DNA of 64,000 nucleotides. It comes from Dermacentor variabilis (taxonomy: Eukaryota > Arthropoda > Arachnida > Ixodida > Ixodidae). Made by a program: the position numbers and the translations under genes. Below are positions 21,238 to 34,302 of this stretch, piece after piece. Position 1 is the stretch's first letter; every line of letters starts with the position of its first letter. The notes under the pieces are model-generated. The model searched no databases. It was not told the DNA's origin and saw only the letters and a program-made list of their open reading frames with translations. The DNA is taken from contig NC_134569.1 of NCBI RefSeq assembly GCF_050947875.1, forward strand, positions 20,745,631-20,809,630. Reading direction: 5' to 3'.

Positions 21238-23965
21238 TATTTTTTTTAATTATTATTGAAATGAATATTAGGAGAGGTTGGCGCCTTTATGGTGGCACCG
21301 GCTACTCGTTGTCACTTGTCAAAGGAAAAAAGTTTGCGTAAAAAGGAAGAATAGCGACACAAAATATGACACTCAGTAGAACACTGGATGAATAAAAATA
21401 TATACAGTCCAACAGTACATGAATCGCAAAGTTTTGTGCATGAGTTCAGTACACGTACGCATATATAAAGTCAGATATGTTGAACAGCCAAAACACGCAA
21501 CACATGTAATACACTGCAAGTACAGGACAGAATTATACATATTGCGTAAAACTTGCGGTCACCAATGAACCACGAACAACATTTATGTTACTCATTTAGC
21601 GTATTCGGATCATCTGAAACTTAATATTTTGCCAAAATGGTTGGTGTCCTCTAAAAACTTTTTCAGAGCAAGAAGTGCTCTTTTCTGAAGGCCCGCAGTT
21701 GGCCAGGGGCCAAGTATCTTTTTTAGAGTGAATACATGGTCTTCTGTCCAATATCAACAAATTTCCTTGCAGTGCCCTTCTTTGTGGATCGTATTTCGCG
21801 CACTCGAGGAGAAAATGATGCACATCTTCGTCTGGATGGCCACAAGAACACTGCGGACTAGATACACGTTTTATCCTGTACAAGAAGTGTTTCGTAAATG
21901 CAGTACCATGACGCAGGCGGTGTAGCAATGTTTCAAATTTTCTGCTGTCTCTTAGATTTTCCGGCATTGATAAGTTTATACATGGGTCTATAGAGTATAA
22001 CTCCGAGTTTTTAGTTTGCTGAACAAACCAGGTAGTTTTGCTGAGGCGACAGGAAATCTGTCTCAGGATCAGATGGACTTCACTACGCAATAGGGAAATT
22101 TGGTTGTCTCTGCGTTATTGTGCGCCCGATTCGCAGCTGCGTCCGCTGCAGTATTACCAGGAATATTGCAGTGCCCAGGTATCCACTGCAATGCAATTAC
22201 GTGGTTCATTGCGCTTGCTTTTGTAGGTTCTTTGAGCGTCTCATACAATAGCAAAGTGTTAAAGAATTTTTCTTATTGCTCTGCAGTAATTTAAGAGCGG
22301 CTTGCGAATCGCTAAAGATAACCCACTTTTGCGGATGCTTTTCTGGCGTTATGAAACGCGAAGCACACAGGATTGCAAACAGTTCTGCCACGGTGTAAGA
22401 TGTCCCTCGGGATAATTTAAATGTTTGCTCTAGCGCTAAATGTGGAATGACGAATGCTGAAATAGAGAAATTTTTATGACACGAACCATCTGTATAAACA
22501 TGGATGTACTGGGGATATAATGAGTAAATGTGGAAAAGTGCCAGTTGTTGTGCGGCTACTATATGTACATGTCTCTCTTAGATATAAACCCGTCAACCGA
22601 TAATTCTATTTTAGGAGATGTTAACATCCAGGGAGGGTAACTAACATCCACTTTACACAATTCGAATCTTGGTAATAATGCTTTATGTTGAACAACATCG
22701 CGAATTCGCTTTTGTTTCTTTCGGTAAGCGCAAGGTTTAATGGATGCTTCTCGTGTTGGGTTAAGATGCGATAAATATGTCGGCATGTTTCAACCGCTCG
22801 TTTGACTGGAAATGGTGGTTGACGAGCTTCAGCAATTACTAAAGCACTCGAGGTAGCCTGCGGAACCCCAAGACACACTCCTAGCCCCCTTGCTATAGTA
22901 AACGTTGAAGACATTCCCCAGAAGTTTACGATAGACCACGGAGAATAGGTGCCGAGTAAGCATTTTTTTTTGTTTTATGAGTGCGTTATGGAACTTGTAG
23001 TAGTGAAGAGACTGATCCCCCCCCCCCTCCCCACGTTGTGCAAGCGAGTCACCGAAGTACGTTTATTACTGCATTGGTCTGTTTTTCAATTGCGCGGATG
23101 TGTGAAGCCCACGTTAGCTGGCGGTCAAGAATAACTCCAAGAAATGTATGCTCTTTCACAAACATCAAAGTTTGCCCATTAAGCATAAGTTGGAAATTAT
23201 TCAGCTGTCGTCTAGTGAAAGGAAGTACGGCTGTCTTTGCGTATGAAAGACTCATGCCTCTTTCTTTTAAGAAGGTGTCGATACTATCAGGACCCTCTTG
23301 CACCGTTGTTTGAACGGCTTGTATATGATATCCAGAGGTCCATATGCAGATGTCATCTGGGTACAGAGAATACTGTAGACCAGACGGGAGTTATAGTTGA
23401 ATAAAAACGGATTGAGAACACTGCCCTGCGGAACGCCCTGCGTGATGCTGTGATAATTACTCTCTCATTTGATTGTTTCCATAAATATTTTTCTATCTTT
23501 CAAGAAATGTGATACCCATCGCAGTGTTCGACCGTGTAGGCCAAGCTCTAACATCCCAGCAAGGACGTGTATGTGACTTACAGTGTCGAATGCTCTTTGA
23601 ATGTCTAAGAATACTGTTACTATGACATTTCCACAAATTTGTTCATGTTCGACGCATGTGGCAATGTCTAATACTGCATCCATTGTTCACCGATCTTGTC
23701 GAAAACCGGTCATGTAGTTGGAAAACACATTTGTGTGTTCACACCACCATTGCAGTCGACTGTCTATCATCTCCATTAGTTTAGAAAAACTGCTTGTGAG
23801 ACTGACGGGTCGGTAGGAGTCAAGACAAAGGGGAGTCTTTCCTGGTTTTAGCACTGGAATTACCCGAGCTAATTCCCATGAATCTGGAAGAGTCTCTCTT
23901 ATCCAGATATCATTAAATACCTCCAAAAGAGTCATTCTTCCTACTGGACCTAGGTGATGGCTTAC
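21238..23965 (-). mobile_element. RNase H-bearing LINE, 5'-truncated, broken
   Basis: On the minus strand, in order: an RT finger region (23935-23687, with ARVIPVLKPGK and DSYRPVSLTSS), a catalytic block (VFLDIQRAFDTVSH near 23600), a degenerate box reading YPDD instead of YADD (near 23350), and a thumb (HTFLGVILDRQLTWASHI, 23130). RNase H follows (FSDSQAALKLLQS near 22330 and QWIPGHCNIPGNTAAD near 22180). Last is a Cys/His knuckle (CSCGHPDEDVHHFLLEC, near 21810). The pieces lie in several frames, with a deletion between GVPQGSVL and YPDD. The 3' UTR probably runs to an A-rich end near 21240. It belongs to an RNase H-type LINE group such as R1/LOA/I. Confidence 0.9.
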
Positions 23966-23969
23966 TATG

Positions 23970-24014
23970 TTTTTTTTTTTTTTGTGTGTGTGTGTGTGTG
24001 TGTGTGCGTGTCTT
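23970..24014. repeat. T-run and (GT)n microsatellite
   Basis: A run of about 14 T passes into (GT)n. It sits exactly at the 5' truncation of the minus-strand LINE. Confidence 0.9.
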
Positions 24015-25908
24015 TCTTAATGGCGTGGGAGCCAGTAGGCTTTCAACAACTTAATGAAGGAGATTGTACTTCTTTGTGCAACTAATTAGAGAATGTCGAC
24101 GTAGTTACACTGCGCATGTGCAAACAAGCACGCTGCAGAACATTGCAACAGGAAGTCATGCGTATTGTAGCGCTTAAGCAAACACTCATTTCATTTTTCT
24201 TCAAAGCACATTTAAATTTTGCTTATGGCGGTAAGTTAATCATTCGGAACCATGGATAATCCTAAGCATATATATTGTCTTATTTAGATCGGAGTAACCT
24301 GGCGCCAGCATCTGAGCTTGCCGCCAGAGTAGCTATTATGCCATCATGTATGAATGATGGATTCTAATTCCTTCAACTCACTGTATGTATGGCATCAATT
24401 GTTATTTCGCCTGTAGTTTGTGCCGTTCACTGGCTTTCGGGACACCGCAAAAAAGAAATAATTGTTAGAATATGCGTATGAAGGAATGGCGCATGGTAGG
24501 TATGAATTAGCAAAAATCGTCTAGATTTAAGACACGGATGCTCGAAAATGCTGTGGCTTTTTTTGCGTTGGAAATTAAGCGAGAAATTTAATAACTTCTG
24601 TGTCATACACTTAGGTGGGCTAAATAAATTTTAGTGATTCTAGCAAGCAATACAGACAATGCAAATACCGTACAAATCTATGGATATGTCTGCATATACG
24701 GAAGGCGGTCGCATAGCACAAGGCTGTGACCTTCTGTTACAGAGTATAAAACCTTAGTTGACGAATACGACGCAACAGTACAGCGTCTTACTTTGAAACT
24801 TAAAATGAAGGGAATGCATAGAAAATGCAAGTTAGAGAAAATATTGAACCGCAGTGTTGAACCAAGAAAGTTGAGCCATAAGGAGCAGTAAAAGAAGCTG
24901 CAATGTGCTTTCTCAACGAATGCATGCGAAATTGTATAAAGGTATCCGTGTACTACCCATGACTCCCCTCGCGGGTGAACCTTCGCAGCGCCCGATCTGA
25001 CATTTTTGAGTATGAAGTTTTCGGGTCCCTAAATTCATCCGTCATATCAAAAAAAAAAAAAAAAAAAAAAAGAAAGGCAGAATATGGACAAGGCAGAAAC
25101 AACAGCAGATCCGCTTCGTTCTTTTCCCCCGTCGAAGCGCGCTCGCAAATTTCGCCACGGTCGCCGACTTGCACCATCGGTCCACCGCGCAGCGCGCGCA
25201 ACATCCGCGAAAAGCTCATCCAAGCGGAAAAATGCTTCTGGATCTCAGAAAAAAAGCTCAGGCAGTACACACGCACGCTATTCTCCGCGCTCCGCGGTCA
25301 TATTTTAATGCCCGATAATAAAAGATAAGACCTTTCCTCGAATCGCGCAGCCCGGATGCGTCATATACGCAGAAGCCGGTTCGCGCATAAGTGCCATGTA
25401 TAGCGAGCCCAGCGGGCACTTGCGCGAGGGTTATCTTTATTATCAAGAGGGTAACACCCTTTCCAAAAGTGACGCACGGAAACTTCATGAGGCGCAACAG
25501 GGTATTTTCTTCTCATTTCTCAGGTAAGAAGTTCCCGGTTGACTGCCGGGAGTGTCGAAAGCCATCGCGAAGCTCGCAAGTGGAGCTTCTCACGAAGGCT
25601 GTAACCAACGCAAGGACGGCACGTGAACTAAAGGAGAAAAAGCGCGTTACTGATGCACCTCCGCCCCATCGTCCGAAGGGCTTCTCTAGATAATTAAGCA
25701 CATCACCTCAACAATTTTTCCGACATCACTTGTCTGTCGGAAAATTGTTTAAACACAAGCTTGACTGTTGGGGATCGGAATAACGGGATCGGGACGAACT
25801 GGCCGCGACATTAAATATTTAATTAATTAAATAATTAGTGGATGTTATAGGCGCGAGGCCCAGGTGTGACCAAAGAGCACCAAGGCAGTGGTAATGAGCT
25901 GTCATCAA
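24015..25908. other. Gene-free stretch with a 23-A tract
   Basis: No recognised gene. At 25049-25071 an A23 run follows a short segment (24961-25048) that could be a retroposed 3' end, although no AATAAA precedes it. A 25-bp-scale inverted repeat near 25710-25752 (TTTTTCCGACA and TGTCGGAAAAT) is also visible. Confidence 0.45.
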
Positions 25909-26340
25909 AATCGCATTATGGGGTTTCACGTGCCAAAACCACGATGTGGTTATTAGAGACGCCGTAATGGGGGGACTCTAGAATAATTTGGACCACCTGC
26001 GCTCTTGGGCCGCCCCGAGCTCAACGACCAAGCCCTGGCCCTCCTGAGTGCGGCGATCGGGCCGTCAAGCTCGGCGTGGCGGTCCTGCGTGGGACTAGCC
26101 GGGTGGCGCGGGATCTCCCCTGCGTCTTCTCTGGACCTAATAAAGTTATTTCACTCACTCACTCACTCACTCACTCACTCACTCACCTGGGGTTGTTTAA
26201 CATACACATAAATCTAAGTGCACGGGTTTTTTCGCCTTTGGCCCGCATCTAAATGCGGCCGCCGTGGCCGGGGCTCGATCCCGCGACCTCGTACTTTGCA
26301 ATCTAACACCATAGCCACTTAAGCAACGTGTAATCAGCAG
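25909..26340 (-). repeat. tRNA-derived SINE split by a LINE 3' end
   Basis: The SINE tail side (25909-25999, GTGCCAAAACCACGA) and head side (26184-26340, GCGGCCGCCGTGGCCGGGG) are collinear once 26000-26183 is set aside. The broken site reads GACCACCTG/GGGGTTGTTTAAC. CACCTG is repeated at both sides of the insert (25994-25999 and 26184-26189). Confidence 0.85.
26000..26183 (+). mobile_element. LINE 3' end nested in SINE, (TCAC)n tail
   Basis: A 184-bp insert with a GC-rich coding remnant ends TAATAAAGTTATTTCACTCAC and continues as (TCAC)n to 26183. The AATAAAGTT-plus-microsatellite ending is shared with LINE ends at 43035, 46095 and 56870. The flanking CACCTG is a short TSD. Which LINE family it belongs to is inferred from the ending only. 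Confidence 0.75.
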
Positions 26341-28153
26341 TCAATGGTTCATGAACTGTGAATTCCGAAGAGTAGATGAAACACGGCTGTACAGAGGCCT
26401 AAAACATTCGTCATAAACTGTGTCAAATATATATGTATTAAAGCTACGATAATGACACGTGATATGTGACACGACGCGCGATAGACATAAAAGATATGCA
26501 ACGAGGGGCTGGTATGTTAAAAGATATGAGTGTCAGCAGCTCTAATGTCTAAGCAGGACCCTTGAACGCCAGACACGGAAGGCGTACTAGAATAGCAGGT
26601 CAATGCACCTGCATAGTGCTGTTGTATATGCGGTGCATGTTTGCGAAATCGCATGGTACTTTGCAGCATACTAAGAGAACGGTGGACATAAAAAAATGCG
26701 GCAGAACCCACCTCACGATGACCGTCAGCGGTAATGCGTTTAGCATTTAGTCAATACAGCGACACAACGTATTTACACCATCTAAACGAGTTGTGTATGA
26801 GGCGTGTACTGCATCGGCATTCCCCTTTCGCTCTTCCCTAAGAACACTCGGCGCCATCTGGCGCCGCCGCCGGGAAGCCTGCGCGTGACCTGCCATATGC
26901 ATTGCGCGGCGGTGCGTGCCAACGCTGAGAAACGTGTCATGCGGCTACGGGGCTCTTCTCTCGCGCTTCTTTCTGGACACGCTGCGCCATCTAGTGGCAC
27001 TGCCGAGAAGTTCGCGCGTGACTGCTGAGACGAGTGGCCAGCATAGACCGAGTGGCGCGTACCCAATACTACAAGTCGGCGTCAAAGAGTTTCTTCGAAC
27101 AGCGGCTCCGACAAGACATTTTTGCAGTGGATGAAGTATATTTCCCGGAGAAGTGTTACTTCTAGTGTATACTTTCCTGTGCGACCATCACTACTGAATT
27201 CCATTTCAAGTAACGATGATGCCACAAAATTTAGCCTTCTCTGTTCTGAATTACGTGCTCGAAAAAAACTGTCCTCCGCATATATTTTCTTTGACAGGGT
27301 ATTTCGAAGCGAAAACTGCCGACCACTGCGGCTAGGCTTCATCTTATTATTCAAGAAATGTGGGCATATCTTAGTCATTTAATTGTTGATTCCATTACTT
27401 TTGCATTCAATGGGGCTGGGTTAGCAACGACAGATCATTCCGACAGATAAAGAAACTGGACAGACCGATATCCAGACCCCCGCAGCGTTGCTCTATATCT
27501 GATGGGCGTTACACAAGGCTCATTTAAAATTTCAAAAGGCGCCGCGCGCTTAAGATAACGGTCTGCGCATTTTGTCGTGCATCGCAGGTCCTGCTACGTG
27601 GGAAAAGTTCGAAACCGCGCGACCTGCTTTTCTTCGTGGCCGTTGCGTCAAACGGAGCTGATCCACAACGCTACAGCCTTGGTAGCGGAAGAGTTGTGAC
27701 AAAGCATGAACCTCTGAGCCACATATTGCGTTTGCAAAATAACGTTAAAGCCTTGGGATTTAGCCAAGAAGTATGAGAGAAGTACAGCCAGCATGCACGA
27801 AATGAAATGGAAAGATAAATTAATTGTGTCAAGGAGCTGACACAATCGGGCCTTGAATGTGCCCGATATTGAGCTGCTTAAAAGTTGATAAATAATGCGA
27901 AGAACAAAAAAGAAAAGTAGTTGTAAGTCAGCATTTTTTTTTTCAGCACTCTTTTCATATTGCAAAACTGGTACAATTATTTTTTTTTGGCAGTTTATGC
28001 AATATTTTTTTTCATTGTGCTCGCTGCAGCGCATATACTACAAGTGTTTAAACCGCAACAATCGGAACACGGCGTGAGCTGTTTTCAGGAATGTGACCAT
28101 AATAATTCGTGACAAGAAGCGGATAAGCCTCTTAATTAAGTTAACTTCGCTCG
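26341..28153. other. Gene-free stretch
   Basis: No gene recognised. Small frames at 26782-27382 and 27648-28034 have no motif. A short related pair (GCGCCATCTGGCGCCGCC near 26850 and GCGCCATCTAGTGGCACTGC near 26985) looks like a 130-bp-spaced direct repeat. Confidence 0.45.

Positions 28154-28231
<78 letters not shown>
28154..28231. repeat. (TA)n microsatellite
   Basis: About 39 uninterrupted TA units. Confidence 0.97.
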
Positions 28232-28235
<4 letters not shown>

Positions 28236-28702
28236 CCTCAGGCGCTGTGCGCACAATAGATGTTCTCCCTAATTTGAAAGTGCACTTCTCTGCGAAGCCG
28301 GAGTACCAACTGCACATTATGGGGCTTGTCTCTTGCACATGCACGGTTTCATCGCGAGAGCTACGTCTAAATTCTCCGTGTCAAAATACAAGCAAACTGT
28401 GCTTGGACATCATGTTTGTAAAAATTAGAATGCGCTTTTTGTTGGGCTAGATGTCTTGTAGGAAAGCTAGTTTACAGTTATGAAAATGGTCTATCATGCA
28501 TCCCTTGATAGGGCATGAAAACAAAGACCATCGATAAAAATAAACATAATTTAAACATGTCGCATACATCTTGAAACACTTCCGATTGAACCCGCGGTGG
28601 TGCAAATTTGAATACTATATGTTAAGTGTTTTATAAAATGCGCAAAAAAGCGGATGGTTGGATGTTTTCTCCTTGTTGCGGTCTTCATTGCTGTCGTCAG
28701 CT
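28232..28702. other. Gene-free stretch
   Basis: Nothing recognisable. Confidence 0.5.
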
Positions 28703-28710
28703 TTTCATTC

Positions 28711-28931
28711 TATTAAAGAAAAAATTAATCATGGGGTTTTACGTGCCAAAGCCACCTTCTGATTATGAGGCACGCCGTAGTGGGGGACTCCGGAAATTTG
28801 GACCACCCGAGGTTCTTTAACGTGCACCTAAATTTAAGTACACGGGCGTCGCGGCCGCCGTGGCCGGGATTCGATACCGCGACCTCATGCCTAGCAGCCC
28901 AACGCCACAGCCACTAAGCAACCAGGGCGGG
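28711..28931 (-). repeat. tRNA-derived SINE, minus strand, with 8-bp TSD
   Basis: The tail side begins ATCATGGGGTTTTACGTGCC, then the body (GGTTCTTTAACGTGCACC) and tRNA head (GGCCGGGATTCGATACCGC, B box on the minus strand). TTTCATTC occurs at 28703-28710 and 28932-28939, a likely TSD. Confidence 0.88.
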
Positions 28932-28939
28932 TTTCATTC

Positions 28940-29789
<850 letters not shown>

Positions 29790-31690
29790 CTTCATCCGCC
29801 GCTGAAAAACTTGCTTTGCTTGTAGTGGGTGGTGGGGTATATATTATATCCATATGCAACGCGCTTTGGCGAGTATTCTATTCTTGGTAAATATTTCTAT
29901 AGCGAGATAATGGAAAGGTAAGAGAACGCAAACGATACAACAGAATGCTCTAAATAACTTCTACTGGCCAGTAATAGTCAGCTGCGAAAGTGTTTAAAAA
30001 AGACATACACTGCTATTCAGTACATTTGGTTGAAACGACCGTGTTCTTTAACGCGGACGTGAGGCGTCTATAATGTTTGCTCGAAGGCATGACGGATGTA
30101 CGCTTACTATAGGGGAGTGTGGTTGAAAGGCACGTAAGTGATAGCCTCAGTCAGAGGAGTTTCGATTCAAAATTATCTGGCAAGTGCGCCGCTGCAATGC
30201 ACTCCGCTTGTCCCGACCACCTCGGTTTGGAGCCGTCCCTGTTCCTGCGCTGTGCTCGACAACTGCGCTGTCGCCCACCATGCACATCCTCCCAGGCACG
30301 AATCCTCCATCACTACGTCGTCTCGCCTAGTCCGCATCATGCTTTTGGATGTGAAACCCGATCAATACAATCCGAAGCAGTCTTAAGCTTCTCTGGAGCT
30401 ACACAAACTCATCGGCCAAACCAAGAGCGACACATTGGTATGACGCCGCTAACAGCCTGTGGCTCAAAAATCAGCACGAAGCTTTCGCACCGCGTTTTCG
30501 TGAATTGAAAGTTGAATAACATCGTTAATAACGCAGTCAAGAACAAGAACTTGTGTATAAGACAGCCGTCAGTTTCCCTGTTGAACGAAGAGATCACGTT
30601 CATTGATTGCTCGTGAATATGTGATGATTTTTCACGCGTCAGGGGCCACATTACTTTCGTAATCACTGTCTATATACTCGTTTTCTTCCAATAAAAAACA
30701 TTCAGTAGTTATATCCGCGATTGTCCTGTATTCTTTCTCGTGTTTCGTTTATATATACGCCGCCAAAGAATGGAGAGTTGAATCTATCAGGAACGTCACA
30801 TCTATAGCCACGGGCGTACCACCACATGGGCGCACCCGCTTAGTGCACTCTGGCCGTACTCCAGCAGGCGCACATTTCTCGGAGACTTAAGCCAAACGGC
30901 GAAGGAGGACATTGTTGGCGCTTTGATCACTGGGAAGCAAGAGAGGCAAACACGAACCACGAATTAAGGACCAGCGCGCGGCGTCGTCCGTGAACACAGC
31001 CACGCTTCCCAGCACGCACAACGTTAGGGGGCCAAGCACACGGAACAAGGCCGCCGAGGCTTGCGTGTTTGTGTACGCCGCGTCGGAACAGGACCGGGAG
31101 GCGCGCGCGCGGACCTTTTTTATCTCCCCGCGTCGCTTTTTTGTGCGCACACGCGCACGAACGCTTTCCACCGGAGCGAGGGTGGAAAGAGCGCCGAACA
31201 ACGTTCGGCAACATTCCTGCCGGGTCCAGCCAGGGCCCGGCAGGCGCTTCTGCCCGCAGACACGGCTGGGCGGTCAGGCTAGCCGTCCGAAGCGGCGCGG
31301 CGCCAAATCAGCACCGCGGACCCTGTGGGAGAGATTCGATTTGAGAGCGCCGTGCCGCTCGACCGTGTATGTGCACCCGCGAAAACGATTTTTACGGAAA
31401 GGAGCGCCACTGAAAAGGCTAAATTTCCGCTGTTACCCCAGATAATGCAAGGTTCACTGTTATTTCTTTTGGCACACAACTCTCGAGTGTGCGTGCGCGT
31501 GTGTGCGTGTGTCGAAGTTCCTGTCGGCAGCTGGGCCATGGGACTTCATGGGACCACGACGACCGGACGCACATCACTAAAATCACTCGTGACCTTACGT
31601 GTATACCACCGCGCTTCGTCTTCAAGGATCGCGGCACGCCCTTGATATACCGTTCGCTATATACAGGCCTGCGGGCTTGAAAGCTATATA
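29790..31690. other. Gene-free stretch with a GC-rich, CpG-rich block
   Basis: No coding domain. Positions about 30830-31660 are rich in CG dinucleotides compared with neighbours. All three plus frames are partly open there, as expected from low stop density. It could be a CpG-rich regulatory region or an unknown repeat. Confidence 0.35.
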
Positions 31691-32454
31691 CAGGGTGTTT
31701 CAGCTAATTTTAGCCAGAGTTTAAAAATATCCCTATGCACTCGAAGACAACACGACCAAATGCATGTTGCTCATTTTTGTATGTAGCGTGTCACGCAATC
31801 TTTTGTATTCTGCCTAATTAGATAATTAGTCAATATTAATTAACCAACTTCCGAAGCAACGTAGTTAGGCAAAAAAATTCCAATTAGGAAGTTGTAGAGC
31901 GCCTGGCAAAACGTGCGATTAGACAGTTTCTAACTTTCTATCTATTAAGTACTTCTATTTTTCAGCTTACTGCGGATGACTGTGAAATACAAAAATAAAA
32001 TACCACGTGACATACCCGCTTGCACGCCGTCATTGGAGCGCTCCCAAACTGTACGCGTACAAACGCACACATAGCATCTAGCAGGGCGTGCTGCCGCTTA
32101 AAAGGCGACAGGGCAGTGACGAAGGCGTTGGCTGTGCGATTTATGCCAGCGATGTGCTTCCCTCGCGGCGGTAAGCAGTAAGCTGAAAAACACTCATACT
32201 TGATAGATAGAAAGACAGAAACGGTTTATTTGGACGTTTTGCAAACCGCTCTACAACTTTCTAATTGGAGTTTTTTCCTATTTTTGTTGCTTCAGAAGTT
32301 GGTTAATTACGCTATACTAATTAACTACTTAAGCAAAATACAAAGATAGCGTACAACACTACATACAAAAGTGAGCAACATGCATTTGGTCGCGTCGTCG
32401 TAGAGTGCATCGGCATATCTTTAAACTCTGGCTAAAGTTAATTGAAACGACCTG
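31691..32454. mobile_element. 764-bp foldback DNA transposon (MITE-like), TA-rich TSD
   Basis: The ends are CAGGGTGTTTCAGCTAATTT and the inverted counterpart AATTGAAACGACCTG. The arms, about 31691-31970 and 32180-32454, are inverted copies (shared CCAGAGTTTAAA, CCAAATGCATGTTGCTCA, AAGTTGGTTAATT). TATATA lies on both sides (31685-31690 and 32455-32460). There is no transposase frame. The centre holds unrelated GC-richer sequence. Confidence 0.88.
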
Positions 32455-32460
32455 TATATA

Positions 32461-33201
32461 AGATTCAACCAGTCGCATCATCGCTTTAGCATCCTCAAAT
32501 CTATGGTCCTTTCAAAAGTACCACCTGCACCCTGACCTGCGTCCTGTCAGCTTGCGTTGACTCCTCTCTCACCGGCTAGGTTCACTATGCATATATTACA
32601 TGTGCGTTATACACCTCAAGGAAAGTGGAAGTCCAGACCGTAGTCAATATAGGTCAGAGAGAGAAGAGAGAGAGAACAAAAAGGGAAGCTAACTAGATGG
32701 GATTATCGAGTTTGCTACCCGGCTCTGGGGAAAGCTAAAAAAAAACGAGAATGAAAGGCCAAGAAAGAAAGAAAATACATCATCGAGGCAAGCTCAACGC
32801 AAGCGCGCAATAGAAAAAAGGATCACGCTGAAGGGTAACAGTATTTCGCACAAAGCAACTGCTTAAAGTAAGCGCGCCACATTCCTCGTCGAGCCGCTTT
32901 TGTTGATTCTACCTTATGCACACGAAATGGCTGTACTTAGCGGAACACTCCTATATACACTCGAGGGACGCCAGCACTGTATTTAGTGCGCCGGATGTAC
33001 GCATGGTAGCACTTCGAGTCAACGTATAGTGCGCTGGTTGCTCGGACTGGAAGTGATCAGCAGTAGGCGAACGATGGAAACAGTAGCCTGCATGGCGCCA
33101 GTGTTTCTGCACATACACTTGTTTTCGTCGGGGTCTTTATTCGGAGCTTATTCGTCCACTGCTGATCCCTTGAGCGTTATCAAGATGGCTCATTTGAGGA
33201 C
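32461..33201. other. Gene-free stretch
   Basis: No gene. 32655-32740 (GAGAGAGAGAACAAAAAGGG, GCTACCCGGCTCTGGGGAAAG) resembles the 3' UTR of the LINE at 33212, minus strand, and is probably another short LINE tail. Confidence 0.4.
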
Positions 33202-33211
33202 AATTAGCGAT

Positions 33212-33665
33212 AGAGAGAGAGAGAGAGAGAAAATAATGCAGAGAAATGCAGGGAGGTTAACCAGAGGTAGTTCCGGTTGGCTACCATGCGCAGGGAGAAG
33301 GGTTAAGGGGGATAAAAAGAGAAACACAGTGGAAGGGGGAGATAGAAAGAAAGGGAAACAAGCACGAACAAAGCGCGTACACTACAGAGCGGTAGGGGGC
33401 GGGATTCTTAGAGTCTGTCGTGAAGCCCCGTAGACCGCAGGAACCTTAATAACGCGAGTAAGGCCTTCAACGAGGATGTTCTTTCGGAACATTGGCCTAA
33501 AGGTTTTAGTTCTGATAGTGGACGATTGTCCAACTGGTCCAGTACTCTGCACATCACTTGTCTCTGAGCACTATATTGCGGGCAGACACAGATAATATGT
33601 GCGAGTGTCTCGTCGATGTTGCATGTGTCGAACGTGGGGCCATTCCAATGAGGAAAGCGATAAAA
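33212..33665 (-). mobile_element. 5'-truncated LINE 3' end with 10-bp TSD and (TC)n tail
   Basis: AATTAGCGAT flanks the insert (33202-33211 and 33666-33675). Minus-strand coding begins near 33660 with a Cys/His knuckle (CNIDETLAHIICVCPQYS) and a C-terminal tail (LDQLDNRPLSELKPLG). A 3' UTR follows, ending in (TC)n, seen on the plus strand as GATAGAGAGAGAGAGAG. This is the C-terminal region of an RNase H-type LINE. It is the cleanest retrotransposition footprint among the LINE fragments here. Confidence 0.88.
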
Positions 33666-33716
33666 AATTAGCGATCAAAAAAAGGAAATGCAAGGAGGCT
33701 AAAAGCACTTCTTGTT

Positions 33717-33886
33717 GGGCTAGTTGGTAGCTGTTCATTATAAAATATGAAGACGCCAAATAAACGGACACACACAAGAGAAGAGAACGGGACAGGGCGC
33801 CCTGTCCCGTTCTCGGACAGGGCGCCCTGTCCCGTTTTCTTCTCTTGTGTGTGTCCGTTTATTTGGCGTCTTCATATTTTATGATG
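33717..33886 (+). repeat. 151-bp palindrome with GGGCTAGTTGGTA head
   Basis: The head GGGCTAGTTGGTA is at 33717-33729. An inverted repeat with its axis near 33811 spans 33736-33886. The arms start CATTATAAAATATGAAGACG and end with its complement (one mismatch visible). The centre holds two direct copies of a self-complementary block, GGGACAGGGCGCCCTGTCCC (33789-33808) and a 19-bp copy at 33815-33833. No coding capacity. Confidence 0.88.
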
Positions 33887-34302
33887 GCAAGAAGGCTAAA
33901 CCGAATGACGCCTGGTCTGCTACCCTACATTTGGGAAGAGGTAAGAGAGAAAGCGACGCCAAGTGTGACTAGCGCGCAATGCCGCTGGGCACTTCGAGTC
34001 TCGCACGGCGTGCGAGTGTCCGTGCCACCAACTGGGGAGGACAACTTTCCGGGGAGGCTTGGCTCTGCATCGCGAAATGCTTGGGCCCGAGACGACGAGC
34101 CAGTGACACGGGGCAGCAGAACGCTCTCGACACAATTCTCGACATGTCAGCTCTTACCGAACGTCATAAATAGGACAACCGACTATATACTTCCTCCGAG
34201 GTCGCAGCATAACAAAAGAGAGAAACTAGAAAATACGCGAGAGGGAATCGATTTCCCCGAAGCATGTGCGCGGTATATATTGGAGCTATCTAATTTGCAC
34301 GA
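33887..34302. other. Gene-free stretch
   Basis: No recognisable feature. The 156-codon plus frame starting inside the palindrome has no motif. Confidence 0.5.

Noticed and set aside
24961..25071. Processed pseudogene ending in the A23 run
   Set aside because: No AATAAA, no recognised parent sequence and no TSD could be found.
28038..28344. Protein with long (IY)n repeat
   Set aside because: It is translation of the (TA)n microsatellite.
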